From contig REEB01000214.1 of assembly GCA_007695295.1 (NCBI GenBank), forward strand, positions 1 through 61,507: 61,507 nucleotides of DNA, written 5' to 3'. The translations under genes were made by a program, and so were the position numbers. The stretch is from Puniceicoccaceae bacterium. GTDB lineage: Bacteria; Verrucomicrobiota; Verrucomicrobiia; Opitutales; Opitutaceae. A model generated the notes under the pieces. The model searched no databases and was not told the DNA's origin. It saw only the letters and a list, made by a program, of their open reading frames with translations. Shown in pieces: positions 1 to 8,291 of this stretch (position 1 is its first letter; each line of letters opens with the position of its first letter).

Positions 1-177
1 GTTCATGACCCCGTCGACCGGCGCGAGGCAGGCCAGGGTTTGGCCGTCGGGGGAGATGCTGAATTCCGTGAGATCGGGATTGCGGAAGAGATCTTCCACG
101 GTGAGCCGCGGCTGAGCCGCAACCGTCAGAAAGCTGCCGGCCAGTAAAAGGGCCAGGGAGAGGGTGCGCTGGAGCAT
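1..177 (-). CDS. S9 family (prolyl oligopeptidase-type) peptidase, 5' part only
   Basis: The minus strand reads an ATG at 177 followed by a signal peptide (MLQRTLSLALLLAGSF, cleavage near VAA-Q) and then LTVEDLFRNPDLTEFSISPDG. The motif of a feeding 'DLF(R)NP' followed by 'SPDG' is the usual start of the N-terminal beta-propeller of secreted S9 peptidases (dipeptidyl or acylaminoacyl peptidase-like), where SPDG-type motifs mark propeller blades. The catalytic domain lies outside the window, so the activity cannot be verified. It follows the ANKH-like gene by about 50 nt on the same strand and could be co-transcribed with it. No Shine-Dalgarno element precedes the ATG. Confidence 0.7.
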   Translation of the reverse strand, partial: MLQRTLSLALLLAGSFLTVAAQPRLTVEDLFRNPDLTEFSISPDGQTLACLAPVDGVMN

Positions 178-226
178 GGTTCCGACCAAAAGCCGGAATC
201 GGACCGCTTCAAGGCGAATCCTGACT

Positions 227-1540
227 TTATCCCCCGGTTTCGGGAGGCGGGGCACCGGCGGTGGTTTTGCCCGTGAGCCGGAAAGCCCCCACCATCACGA
301 GCGCTTCCATGAGAAAACCCAGCGCCAGGAGGGCGGCGGCCGCCCGGTGGTCGAGCAGGCCGGCCCCTTCGAGCAGCCAGGAGCCGAGGCCGATCGCACC
401 GATCCGGCCAAGGCTGCCCACGCCCATCCTGCGGGTGGTTTTCCGGATCATGGAGAGACCGTGGTAGTAGTTGCGGAAGCCCATCGCCAGCGGCACCAGG
501 CAGAGCACCAGAAAGGCCTCCCCGGCCCGCGCCAGGACTGCCCCTTCCACCCCGAGCAGGCCGGAAAACACCCAGCGGTGCAATGGAGTCAACGCCACCA
601 GGAGCATGACCAAGACGACCAGAACGAGCATCGCCACCATGAAGCGCCTCACCCCAGGTAGGTCACCGTCGCCAAAGGTCACCATAACATTGCGAAACTG
701 GTTCACGGGGTTGAAAAAGAGCATGCTGAAGTCGAAGGCGACCCGCAGGGCGGCGATGATGATGAGGGCATCCTCGGTCCGGCTGATGAAAAAGAAAATC
801 ACCGGCCGACTGAGGGCAAAAAAGGTGCTGGTGATCGCCACCGGCCAGAAAAACTGCCAGAGACCGGCCCAGTCCGGCTCGCGCACCACGCCGGTTTTAT
901 GGCGGTCCGGCAGCCGCGTGGCCAGCAGCCAGGTCATGGTGAGCGAAACCACCCCCGCCCCGAGCTGGCCCGCCCCCACTGTCCAAGGGGCGGAAAGTCC
1001 CATTTGAAACCCAGTCCACAGCCAGATCGACAGCAACGTCAGGTAAAGCACGTTGAGCGCGGTGACCGCCTTGGTGCGCTCGGCCCGGATCAAGCGGCCC
1101 ATGTGAAAGGCCTTCATCGCATCCAGCACCACCAGCGGCAGGAGCAGGCGGAGAAAAAGCACCACCCCCGGCAGGGCCTCCGGCTCGATCTGGAAAACCC
1201 CCGCGGCAAAATCCGCCCCGGACGAGGTCCAGGCCAGCCAGGCCAGCGGCAGAGTGAGCAGGCCGGAAATCACGAGCACAAAGCGGAAGACTTTCGCGAG
1301 GCTGGCCGCATCTTTGGCAAAAACCACCGTGAGTTGGGGCACGAAGATCAGCGCCGCATGCAACAACCCGTAAAAACTGGTCGCATACGTGAAGTGGGCC
1401 AGCTCGGCGGCCGCATCCGGGTAACGGGCCAAGGTGGCGTTCTGGAGCTGGCCGGCGATCAGGCCGGCGGCACCCATGAGGGTCAGCGGCCAGTAAAACC
1501 GCCAATAGCGGTCCCACCCAATCGGTTCCGATGCTGCCAT
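227..1540 (-). CDS. ANKH-like (progressive ankylosis family) multipass membrane transporter
   Basis: The protein has 437 aa and about 12 hydrophobic segments, so it is an inner-membrane transporter. From memory of vertebrate ANKH, several blocks match in the same order: an N-terminal aromatic RYW..YWPL block (ANKH HYWPL), DAMKAFHMG followed by a basic loop (ANKH DAMAWTHAG), FFWPVAITSTFFALSRP near the middle (ANKH FWWPLALILATQRISRP), and LVPLAMGFRNYYHGL near the C-terminus. Human ANKH exports ATP, pyrophosphate precursors or citrate and belongs to the MOP/MATE-like superfamily. The bacterial substrate is unknown. I chose ATG 1540 over upstream non-ATG starts because the preceding arginine-rich stretch looks non-coding. 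A lipid or polysaccharide flippase of the same superfamily is the alternative. Confidence 0.6.
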   Translation of the reverse strand: MAASEPIGWDRYWRFYWPLTLMGAAGLIAGQLQNATLARYPDAAAELAHFTYATSFYGLLHAALIFVPQLTVVFAKDAASLAKVFRFVLVISGLLTLPLAWLAWTSSGADFAAGVFQIEPEALPGVVLFLRLLLPLVVLDAMKAFHMGRLIRAERTKAVTALNVLYLTLLSIWLWTGFQMGLSAPWTVGAGQLGAGVVSLTMTWLLATRLPDRHKTGVVREPDWAGLWQFFWPVAITSTFFALSRPVIFFFISRTEDALIIIAALRVAFDFSMLFFNPVNQFRNVMVTFGDGDLPGVRRFMVAMLVLVVLVMLLVALTPLHRWVFSGLLGVEGAVLARAGEAFLVLCLVPLAMGFRNYYHGLSMIRKTTRRMGVGSLGRIGAIGLGSWLLEGAGLLDHRAAAALLALGFLMEALVMVGAFRLTGKTTAGAPPPETGG

Positions 1541-1654
1541 GAAAAACGACCACCCTGCCGACCCGCCCCATGCCCGGCAAGCCCGCCGCGCCGTCGCCAC
1601 GGCCCGGCGGACGCCCGTCTGACCAAACATCGAGGACGCGGCCTGACGTTTTGG

Positions 1655-1681
1655 TTAACCTAAATTGAAATCGCGTTAACA
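1655..1681. promoter_or_regulatory. Paired GTTAAC palindromes between divergent genes
   Basis: Two copies of the palindrome GTTAAC start at 1655 and 1676, 21 bp apart (two helical turns), in the short region between the minus-strand ANKH-like gene and the plus-strand TonB receptor. Paired palindromes spaced by whole turns often bind a dimeric regulator. This is inference from spacing only, and the intervening AT-rich bases could equally be promoter elements. Confidence 0.25.
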
Positions 1682-1715
1682 CTTTGGGGTTGCGGGCGCG
1701 GCGATCGGTTCGACG

Positions 1716-3590
1716 ATGCCCGCCATGTTGTCTCGTTTCCCGTTTTCATCCACCGTTGCCCTGCTGGGCGGACTCCTTCCGGCCGCGGCGGCCGTCGCGG
1801 ACTTGGAGGGCGACCCCCATGAGCTGCCGGCCTTCATCGCCACCGGCCAGCGCGTGGCCAACGAAGAGCCCGCCGGCACCTTCGCCATGCCGGTCAGCGC
1901 GCTGCGCTTTGAGCCGCTGGTCGACCTGCAGGCCCGCAATCTGGCCGAAGCCCAGGGCGATGTGACCATCCGGGGCGGTATTTTTGAGAATACCGGCTTC
2001 GCCGTCGGGGCGCTCAATCTCTTCGATCCGCAGACCGGGCACTACTTTGCGGAAATACCGATTTCTCCCGCCATGCTCTCTGGGCCGGAGATTCGCACGG
2101 GGCTGGACAACGCCTTTTCCGGCTTCAACAGCGCGGTCGGAACCGTGGGCTACCGTTTCCTGCCGATCGCCAGCCGGGGTGAGGTGTCCTTCGGGATCGG
2201 CGAGGGAGGGCTGCGGCGCGGCCGGCTGCTGGCGGCCCGGGCGCCGCGCGAGAGCGAGTCCTCGGCCCTGCCCGCCATCGACCTGGAAATCTCCCGCTCG
2301 ACCGCGGACGGGCTCATTGAGGGCGGCGACCACCGCTTCCACCGCTATGCCGTACGGGCCCAGTGGGACGGCCCGGCCGGGCGCACCGATGCCATCGCGG
2401 CCTACCAGTCGAAGTTCTTCGGCTGGCCCAACCTCTACACGCCCTTCGGCTTTCAGGAGACGGAAAACCTCCAGACCCGGCTATTCCTCCTCCACCACCA
2501 AGGGCGCCTCGACTCCGGTGGCACCTTCAGGCTCGGCGGCTATTTCCGCCGCCACAGCGATGATTATGAATTCGACCGCACCCGGCCCGGGCTGATCAAC
2601 CCCTTCGAGCATGAGACGGAGGTCTGGGCGGGAGCGGCGGAAGCGGAGCTGCCGGTCGGCGGGGACCGATGGCTGCGCATGCGCGGCGAGGCCTTGGCCG
2701 ATACGATCGAGTCCACCGCCCTCATCTTTGGCCGCTTCAACAGCCGGACCTACGGCCGGGGGGCGATGGTGCTGGAGAACCGTCCCGAGATTACCCCGGA
2801 GGGAGTGCACGGCTGGTCGGCCGGCGCTAGCGTCGACACCACCAACCGCGACGGGACCGCTTTTTCGCCGCTCGCGGGCTGGTGGTACGGCTGGCGGGAC
2901 CGGGAGGACGGGCTCTGGCAAGTGTCGCTTTCCGCCGCGCAGACCACCCAGGTGCCGGGCTATACGGCGCTCAACTCGGATCCAGCCTCAGGTCTCTTCC
3001 GCGGCAACCCCGGCCTCGGCCGGGAGCGAAGCCGCAACCTTGAAGCCGGCCTGGTGCGGGAGGCGGGCCCCTTCCGCTTGGAGACGGCCGCTTTTGTCCG
3101 GCGGGATTCTCCGCTGGTCGACTGGACCTTTGCGGAAGGCCAAACCGCCCGCTCCGCCAACCCGGTCCGGATCACCACCCACGGCCTCGAAGCCGTGGCC
3201 TGGAAGCAATGGGAGTGGGTCGACCTCGCCGCGGGTTACATGCTCCTCTCCAAAAGCGAGGACTACGGCGATGCCGAGGTCGATGCCAGCTACTACGCCC
3301 TCAACTATGCGCGCCACCGCGCCACCCTCGCGTTGATCGCCCGCCCCGCCGCGGGCTGGGAAGTCCGCATCGACAACAGCGTCCGCCTCCAGCAGCCGAA
3401 CAGCCTCCGGACCGAAGGCGGGCGCCGCTCCTGGCTGACGGCCGTCGGCGTACTCTACCGGCCGCCGGAGCATCCACAGTGGGAGTTTTCCGCCCGGGTT
3501 TCCAACCTCTGGAACGACAGCTTCCAAGACATCCCGGCCGTCCCCGCCGCCCCCCGGCAAGTCTCCGGCGGCATCGCGTGGCGGTGGTAG
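1716..3590 (+). CDS. TonB-dependent outer-membrane receptor
   Basis: The protein has 624 aa. A signal peptide (about residues 1-28, ending in AAAAVA) is followed by a plug-like domain: LVDLQARNLAEAQGDVTIRGG fits the plug pattern in which a short list of loci precedes D(V)TIRG. The remainder alternates polar and aromatic residues as expected for beta-barrel strands, with the paired phrases FRGNPGLGRERSRNLEAGL and the final SGGIAWRW at the C-terminus. It ends in Trp rather than the more usual Phe. Such receptors take up siderophores, vitamins or glycans across the outer membrane using TonB energy. The ligand is not readable here. Length and architecture resemble the shorter BtuB/CirA class. A second in-frame ATG at 1725 is possible. 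Confidence 0.8.
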   Translation: MPAMLSRFPFSSTVALLGGLLPAAAAVADLEGDPHELPAFIATGQRVANEEPAGTFAMPVSALRFEPLVDLQARNLAEAQGDVTIRGGIFENTGFAVGALNLFDPQTGHYFAEIPISPAMLSGPEIRTGLDNAFSGFNSAVGTVGYRFLPIASRGEVSFGIGEGGLRRGRLLAARAPRESESSALPAIDLEISRSTADGLIEGGDHRFHRYAVRAQWDGPAGRTDAIAAYQSKFFGWPNLYTPFGFQETENLQTRLFLLHHQGRLDSGGTFRLGGYFRRHSDDYEFDRTRPGLINPFEHETEVWAGAAEAELPVGGDRWLRMRGEALADTIESTALIFGRFNSRTYGRGAMVLENRPEITPEGVHGWSAGASVDTTNRDGTAFSPLAGWWYGWRDREDGLWQVSLSAAQTTQVPGYTALNSDPASGLFRGNPGLGRERSRNLEAGLVREAGPFRLETAAFVRRDSPLVDWTFAEGQTARSANPVRITTHGLEAVAWKQWEWVDLAAGYMLLSKSEDYGDAEVDASYYALNYARHRATLALIARPAAGWEVRIDNSVRLQQPNSLRTEGGRRSWLTAVGVLYRPPEHPQWEFSARVSNLWNDSFQDIPAVPAAPRQVSGGIAWRW

Positions 3591-3675
3591 GCATGAAGCG
3601 GCGCGCGGGCCGGGATCGGCTTGCGGCAGGCGATTTCGGTTTCCATGACCGGTGGGTCCGCTATGGGTCGGAGGG

Positions 3676-4680
3676 ATGAAATCCCGCAGTCTGCTTTTCA
3701 CCGGCGTCGGCCAAGTTGAGTTGGCCGAAATCGAGCTTCCGGATCCGGCTCCGGACGAAGTGGTGGTGGAATCGGTCTTCACCTGCATCAGCCCGGGCAC
3801 GGAGCTGCGCTGCCTGGCGGGAAAACAAAACGGCAACCCGGAGTTTCCCTTCATCCCCGGCTATGCCTTGTCCGGAAGGGTGGTTGGAAAAGGCGCGGCG
3901 GTGAAATTGGCCGAAGGGACGCGGGTCTTTGCCTCCGGCACCCGGCGGGTGAACCGCAACCGTTGCTGGGGCGGCCACGTCGCCCATGCGGTCCTGCCCG
4001 CGGCCGAGGTGGTTCCGCTGCCGGAAAACATCGGCTGGCGGGAAGCCGCGAGCGCGAAGCTCGCCGCCATCGCCTACCATGGCGTGCGCCTGAGCCACCC
4101 CTACCCCCATGAGCGGGTCGCGGTGATCGGTCTCGGCTGCATCGGCCGGTTTTCCGCCCACCTCCACGCCCTCACCGGGGCGCGCACCCTGGCCACCGAC
4201 CTGAGCCCCCGGCGGCGCGCCTCCGCGGAAGCCGCCGGTTTGGAAGTTCGGGCCCCGGCCGATCCCCTCGCAACGACCTTCGCCTCCGAATGGCCGGAAG
4301 GCGCCGAGGTCGTCGTCGACGCCACCGGCTCCGGCCGGGCCTTGGAGCAGACCGCGGCCATGGCCCGAACCCGGCCTTGGGACAACCAGCTGCACCCCCA
4401 GGCGCGGCTCGTGCTGCAGGGCAGCTACGCCGCCGATCCGGTCCTTCCCTTTTACCAACTCTTCGGCCGCGAACTCCAAGCCCTCGTGCCGCGGGACTGC
4501 CAGCGCCGCGACATCGAGGCGGTGCTGGACCTGATGGCCCGCGGCCTGCTCCGGCCGGAAACCTTCATCGATGAGATCGATTCTCCGGAGAAAGCACCCG
4601 AAGTTTATGCCCAGCTCCGGGACCGCCCGGACGAACGGATCGGCGCGGCCTTCCGTTGGCGGGGCGACCCCGGCGCGTAA
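3676..4680 (+). CDS. Medium-chain dehydrogenase/reductase (zinc-type alcohol dehydrogenase superfamily)
   Basis: The protein has 334 aa. The N-terminal GroES-like domain carries CISPGTELRCLAG and FIPGYALSGRVVGKG, and the Rossmann fold follows with VIGLGCIGR (a GxGxxG nucleotide site). The family oxidises or reduces alcohols and polyols with NAD(P). The structural-zinc cysteine cluster of classical alcohol dehydrogenases is not visible, so it belongs to a shorter, atypical subgroup similar to proteins annotated as zinc-binding dehydrogenases in sugar-catabolism loci. I chose ATG 3676 because it follows GGAGG, although the spacing is very tight. It lies just upstream of the TPR gene and near the PhyH/UroD-like genes, so a role in degrading a sugar-like or cyclitol-like compound is plausible but unproven. 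Confidence 0.75.
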   Translation: MKSRSLLFTGVGQVELAEIELPDPAPDEVVVESVFTCISPGTELRCLAGKQNGNPEFPFIPGYALSGRVVGKGAAVKLAEGTRVFASGTRRVNRNRCWGGHVAHAVLPAAEVVPLPENIGWREAASAKLAAIAYHGVRLSHPYPHERVAVIGLGCIGRFSAHLHALTGARTLATDLSPRRRASAEAAGLEVRAPADPLATTFASEWPEGAEVVVDATGSGRALEQTAAMARTRPWDNQLHPQARLVLQGSYAADPVLPFYQLFGRELQALVPRDCQRRDIEAVLDLMARGLLRPETFIDEIDSPEKAPEVYAQLRDRPDERIGAAFRWRGDPGA

Positions 4681-4714
4681 TCATGCTTGGAGACCGCAGA
4701 CCCAGGCTCGCTGC

Positions 4715-5221
4715 ATGAGCGAATCCACCCCTCCCCCCGCCGGTTTCAACCTCCCCTGGCATCTCCGCCATGCCGAAGGCTGGCTGATGCTCGGCCGCTG
4801 CCGGGAAGCCCGCGAAGTGCTCGATGCCATCCCCTCCTCCCTCGCGGTCCGTCCGGAGGTGGCGATGCTGCGCCTCCAGCTCCACCAGGAGGAAAAGGAC
4901 TGGCCGGCGGCGGCCGTCCTCGCGGAGGCGGGGGCCCGGCGCGAACCGGGGCGGGTCGATTGGTGGGTGGCGTGGGCCTATGCGGTCCGCCGCAGCCGAT
5001 CCCTGCCGGAGGCCCGGGACATCCTCCTGGAAGCGGAGATCCGTCATGGCGGTGAGGCCATCATCCAGTTCAACCTCGGCTGCTATGCCTGCCAACTCGG
5101 CGACGCCGGGGAGGCGCGGCGGCGGGTCGAAGCCGCCATCGCCCTGCAGTCCGACTACCGGTCGCTGGCCCGGAATGATCCCGACCTCGAGCCGCTCCGT
5201 GCCTCGGGCTGGTCGCCCTGA
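4715..5221 (+). CDS. TPR-repeat protein
   Basis: The 168 aa protein consists of helical hairpins with the TPR signature: HAEGWLMLGRCREAREVLD near residue 19, LAEAGARREPGRVDWWVAWAY mid-protein, and FNLGCYACQLGDAGEARRRVEAAIAL near residue 120. TPR proteins are adaptors and no catalytic residue is present. There is no signal peptide, so it is likely cytoplasmic. It follows the dehydrogenase gene by 34 nt on the same strand. Its 3' end overlaps the convergent AraC-type gene by 67 bp, an unusually long overlap. ATG 4715 is preferred because the upstream in-frame stretch duplicates the end of the dehydrogenase gene in another frame. Confidence 0.75.
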   Translation: MSESTPPPAGFNLPWHLRHAEGWLMLGRCREAREVLDAIPSSLAVRPEVAMLRLQLHQEEKDWPAAAVLAEAGARREPGRVDWWVAWAYAVRRSRSLPEARDILLEAEIRHGGEAIIQFNLGCYACQLGDAGEARRRVEAAIALQSDYRSLARNDPDLEPLRASGWSP

Positions 5222-6039
5222 AATCCACCCGCCAGCCGGCGGCGGAACCGGCTCGGGCTCTCCTTCATGCGCCGCCGGAAGCGACGGGAGAAATAGAGCG
5301 GATCCCCGTAGCCGCACTGGTCCGCGACTTGGGCGATCGTGAGGGTGGTGTCGCGCAGCAGCAGTCCGGCCTGGGCCATTCTCATTTGCTCGGCAAAACG
5401 TTGGGGAGACTGCCCGACCTGCTCGCGGAATAGATGGCTCAAGCGTGGAGCGGAGAGGCCGCCGGCCCGGGCCAGCTCGGCCAAGGAAAAGGGACGGGAG
5501 AGATTTTGGGCCAGGTGGTCAATGACCCGCCGGACCCGCGGGTCCAGCCGCAGGGAGCGATCCCCGCGGGCCACCAAGTCGACCCGCAGGAGGCATTCTT
5601 CGAGCCGATTGAGGGCAAAGGACCGGGCGCTCGCCCACGGTCGCCGCGCCTCCGCCACCATTTCAAGCGCAGCCTGGCGCACCTGCCGGCGGAGGTCCGT
5701 CGCGGGCAGCGCGACCAGACCGATCCCGGGCTGCCACTGCGGCCAATGCAGGAGGGCACTCCAGTGCGGCCGCGGCTGGAAGTGCGCCCAGACCAGCTCC
5801 CAATGACCGGCACCGGGGGCGGTGCGGTAGGACTGACGGGCGCCGGGAGCATAGAGCAGCACTTCTCCTTCGCTGATATCCCGGGCCTGCCCGCGGAACT
5901 CGATCCGCCCCGTCCCCCGGAGCGTGAGGATGAAAAGGTAATCCCCGCTGCCCCGGGGACGCTCGGTGTGGTAGCGCGCCTCCTGGCGGAAGTGCCCGAA
6001 ACGAAACGAGTCGAAAGGCGGATCGGGTTCGTTCTCCAC
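5155..6039 (-). CDS. AraC family transcriptional regulator
   Basis: The 294 aa protein has an N-terminal cupin-like sensory domain (RGTGRIEFRGQ then GEVLLYAPGARQSY, typical of AraC arabinose-binding domains) and a C-terminal double helix-turn-helix: FSLAELARAGGLSAPRLSHLF followed by LTIAQVADQCGYGDPLYFSR and FRRRMKESPSRFR. The start codon is GTG. It is divergent from the PhyH/UroD-like genes, with about 100 bp between them, so it probably activates that pair in response to a sugar-like ligand (inference). Its C-terminal codons overlap the TPR gene on the other strand. Confidence 0.9.
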   Translation of the reverse strand: MENEPDPPFDSFRFGHFRQEARYHTERPRGSGDYLFILTLRGTGRIEFRGQARDISEGEVLLYAPGARQSYRTAPGAGHWELVWAHFQPRPHWSALLHWPQWQPGIGLVALPATDLRRQVRQAALEMVAEARRPWASARSFALNRLEECLLRVDLVARGDRSLRLDPRVRRVIDHLAQNLSRPFSLAELARAGGLSAPRLSHLFREQVGQSPQRFAEQMRMAQAGLLLRDTTLTIAQVADQCGYGDPLYFSRRFRRRMKESPSRFRRRLAGGFQGDQPEARSGSRSGSFRASDR

Positions 6040-6141
6040 AACCCCCCACGGGAGCAGACGGCATCGGGAGTGACAAGTTAATCCATGTTTTTGGCAGACC
6101 GTGCCATGGAAACTGAGGTCACTTTGGGCTAAACTTTGTCC
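6040..6141. promoter_or_regulatory. Divergent control region between araC-type gene and phyH
   Basis: This 102-bp spacer separates the divergent regulator and PhyH genes. It contains CCATG at about 6083 and CCATGG at about 6105, and several short T-rich stretches. AraC-type regulators usually bind imperfect direct repeats in such spacers. I cannot define the repeats with confidence. Confidence 0.3.
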
Positions 6142-6963
6142 ATGACCCCCGGCCCATCCTCTTCACTCACCAACCTGACCAAAGATCAGGTCAACGCCTT
6201 TCATGAAGTCGGCTACTGCATCGTGGACAACCTTTATTCGCGGGAAGAACTCGACGCCATCGAGGCGTTTTTCGAGGAGTTCAAATCCTGCGGGGAGTGC
6301 GTCTTCGATGCCGGCACGCGGTACGAGGAGCTGGACAAAACCAAGCAGCAGGTCCGCGCCATGCATCCGCACCGCCACAGCGCGCAGGCGAAGGACTGGG
6401 CGCTCAACCCCAAAGTCCTCGATGTGCTCGAAACCCTCTTTGCAAAGCCGCCCCTGCTCGCCCAAACGATGTATTATTTCAAGCCCCCCGGCAGCAAAGG
6501 GCAGGGCATGCACCAGGACAATTTTTACCTCGTGGTGAAGCCGGCCACCTGCATTGCGGCCTGGACGCCCCTCGACGATGCCGAGTTGGAAAACGGCTGC
6601 CTCTACGTCGCTCCCGGCTCCCACCGCTGCGACATTTTCTGCCCGGAGACCGGCACCGGGGCGTGGATGGAGTATGGCGACACCCACATCCGGCCCTTTC
6701 CGCGCGACTTCAAACCGGTGCCCGTGCCCGTGAGGCGCGGCCAGACGATGTTTTTCGGCGGTCAGCTCATCCACGGCTCCGGCCCCAACCGCCACCCCAC
6801 CCGCAGCCGCCGCACTTTCATCGGCCATTACATCGACGAGGCCTCCGACCAGGTGGCCCGCTTTTACCACCCGGTGCTCAACCGCCGCGGCGAACCCGTC
6901 AGCCACGTCGCGGTCGCCCAAGGAGGCGGTCCCTGCGGCGACGGCGCCGGCGCGCTGCACTGA
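6142..6963 (+). CDS. Phytanoyl-CoA dioxygenase (PhyH) family Fe(II)/2-oxoglutarate oxygenase
   Basis: The 273 aa protein shows the complete PhyH iron site: H124-x-D126 (GMHQDNFY), the distal H211 (LIHGSGPNRH) and a 2-oxoglutarate-binding arginine at about 223-224 (RSRRTFIGHY). The phrase NGCLYVAPGSH precedes the second half, as in most family members. These enzymes hydroxylate unactivated carbons with O2 and 2-oxoglutarate, and in bacteria they act on many small metabolites besides phytanoyl-CoA. It is followed 29 nt later by the UroD-like gene and is divergent from an AraC-type regulator, an arrangement seen in planctomycete and verrucomicrobial genomes. The start is ATG 6142. The TTG six bases upstream is less likely. 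Confidence 0.88.
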   Translation: MTPGPSSSLTNLTKDQVNAFHEVGYCIVDNLYSREELDAIEAFFEEFKSCGECVFDAGTRYEELDKTKQQVRAMHPHRHSAQAKDWALNPKVLDVLETLFAKPPLLAQTMYYFKPPGSKGQGMHQDNFYLVVKPATCIAAWTPLDDAELENGCLYVAPGSHRCDIFCPETGTGAWMEYGDTHIRPFPRDFKPVPVPVRRGQTMFFGGQLIHGSGPNRHPTRSRRTFIGHYIDEASDQVARFYHPVLNRRGEPVSHVAVAQGGGPCGDGAGALH

Positions 6964-6992
6964 GTGAACGGGGCCGGCGGCGTTTTACTTTT

Positions 6993-8147
6993 ATGACCAT
7001 TGCCCCACTGCAACCCCCCTGGCCGGGCACCCTGACCCCCCGGGAACGCTTCCGTCGCCAACTCCACCGCCAGCCCGTCGACCGCTGCTTCAACATGGAG
7101 TTCGGCTACTGGAACGACAACTTCGTCCGCTGGCCAATCTTCCGAGAGCACGGCATCCGCAGCAACGAGGAGGCGGATCGATTTTTCAACTTCGACCCCG
7201 TGGCCACGGTCGGCTCTCCGTGGATCTGCCCGGCCTTTCCCGAAGAGGAAATCTCCCGCACCGACGCCACCCGCATCCTCCGCAATTCCGACGGCCTGCT
7301 CGCGGAAGTGCCGCTGGACGGCCACGACACCATCCCCCACTTCATCGAATCCTCCATCCAGTGCCCGGCCGACTGGGAAAGGATCAAACACGAGCGTTTC
7401 GATCCGGACCATCCCGGCCGCCGGCCCGACCTCGCGGGCTGGAGTGTGCGCCATCCTCCCGACCGCACCTATCCCCTCGGCGTCAACTGCGGTTCGATGA
7501 TCGGCAAAGTGCGGGATCTTCTCACCGTCGAAGGACTTGCCTATGCCATCGCCGACTACCCGGAGATGGTCGAGGACATGGTCGAAACCTCCTGCGTGCT
7601 CGTGGAGCGGTTTCTCGATGCCGTGCTCCCGGCGCTCGCATGCGACTTCGCCTCCGGGTGGGAGGACATCTGCTGCAACTCCGGCCCGCTCGTGCCGGTG
7701 GACTTTTTCCGCTCCGTCGTCGTGCCGCGGTATCAGAGGATAAACGAAAAGCTGCACCGGCACGGCATCGACCTGTGGTGGGTGGACTGCGACGGGGATG
7801 TCCGGCCGCTCATCCCCCATTTTTTGGCCGGCGGGGTCAACATCCTCTTCCCTTGGGAAGTCAACGGCTCCGGCCATCCCGGCGAGGCCCTCGACCGGTG
7901 GGGGCCGGACCTGAAAATAATGGGCGGAGTGGACAAGATGGCGCTCCTGAAGGGTCGCGATGCCATCCGCCGCTGGCTCGACTCGCTGGCGCCGTGGGTG
8001 GAACAAGGCGGCTTCATCCCCTTCTGCGACCACCGCTGCCCGCCGGATGTCGATCCGGATGACTATCTTTTCTACCTCGAGCTGAAGAAGGATCTCTTCG
8101 GGCGGATCCGCACCCATCCATCCGGAGCCGGTTCGCCCGCGGGATGA
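6993..8147 (+). CDS. Uroporphyrinogen decarboxylase-like (UroD superfamily) protein
   Basis: The 384 aa protein begins LTPRERFRRQLHRQPVDR, the usual start of UroD-like proteins (RERv..al.hqepDRvP). Later it has YPEMVEDMVE, a DCDGD motif, FLAGGVNILFPWEV and GGVDKMAL, which match the beta strands of the UroD TIM barrel. Classical UroD residues for porphyrin binding are not evident, so this is one of the many UroD-superfamily proteins outside heme synthesis, some of which are corrinoid or methyl transferases. It is co-directional with the PhyH gene (29 nt gap), so the two probably act on one pathway. It has no signal peptide and is cytoplasmic. Confidence 0.82.
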   Translation: MTIAPLQPPWPGTLTPRERFRRQLHRQPVDRCFNMEFGYWNDNFVRWPIFREHGIRSNEEADRFFNFDPVATVGSPWICPAFPEEEISRTDATRILRNSDGLLAEVPLDGHDTIPHFIESSIQCPADWERIKHERFDPDHPGRRPDLAGWSVRHPPDRTYPLGVNCGSMIGKVRDLLTVEGLAYAIADYPEMVEDMVETSCVLVERFLDAVLPALACDFASGWEDICCNSGPLVPVDFFRSVVVPRYQRINEKLHRHGIDLWWVDCDGDVRPLIPHFLAGGVNILFPWEVNGSGHPGEALDRWGPDLKIMGGVDKMALLKGRDAIRRWLDSLAPWVEQGGFIPFCDHRCPPDVDPDDYLFYLELKKDLFGRIRTHPSGAGSPAG

Positions 8148-8291
8148 CGTTGGAGACCCGTGTCCCTCCGGAGGTCCACGGCGACGATCCGGGGGGTGGG
8201 TCACCTTTTTGAGGGAGCAAAGTGCGACCCTGCAGCCGGCCATCCCGGCCAATGGCGGCATTTCGGCTCAGCGCCTGTCCCTGACCTCAGT

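Noticed and set aside
3652-3675. GTG start 24 nt upstream of the dehydrogenase ATG
   Set aside because: The ATG at 3676 aligns with the family N-terminus and follows GGAGG. The upstream extension has no homology.
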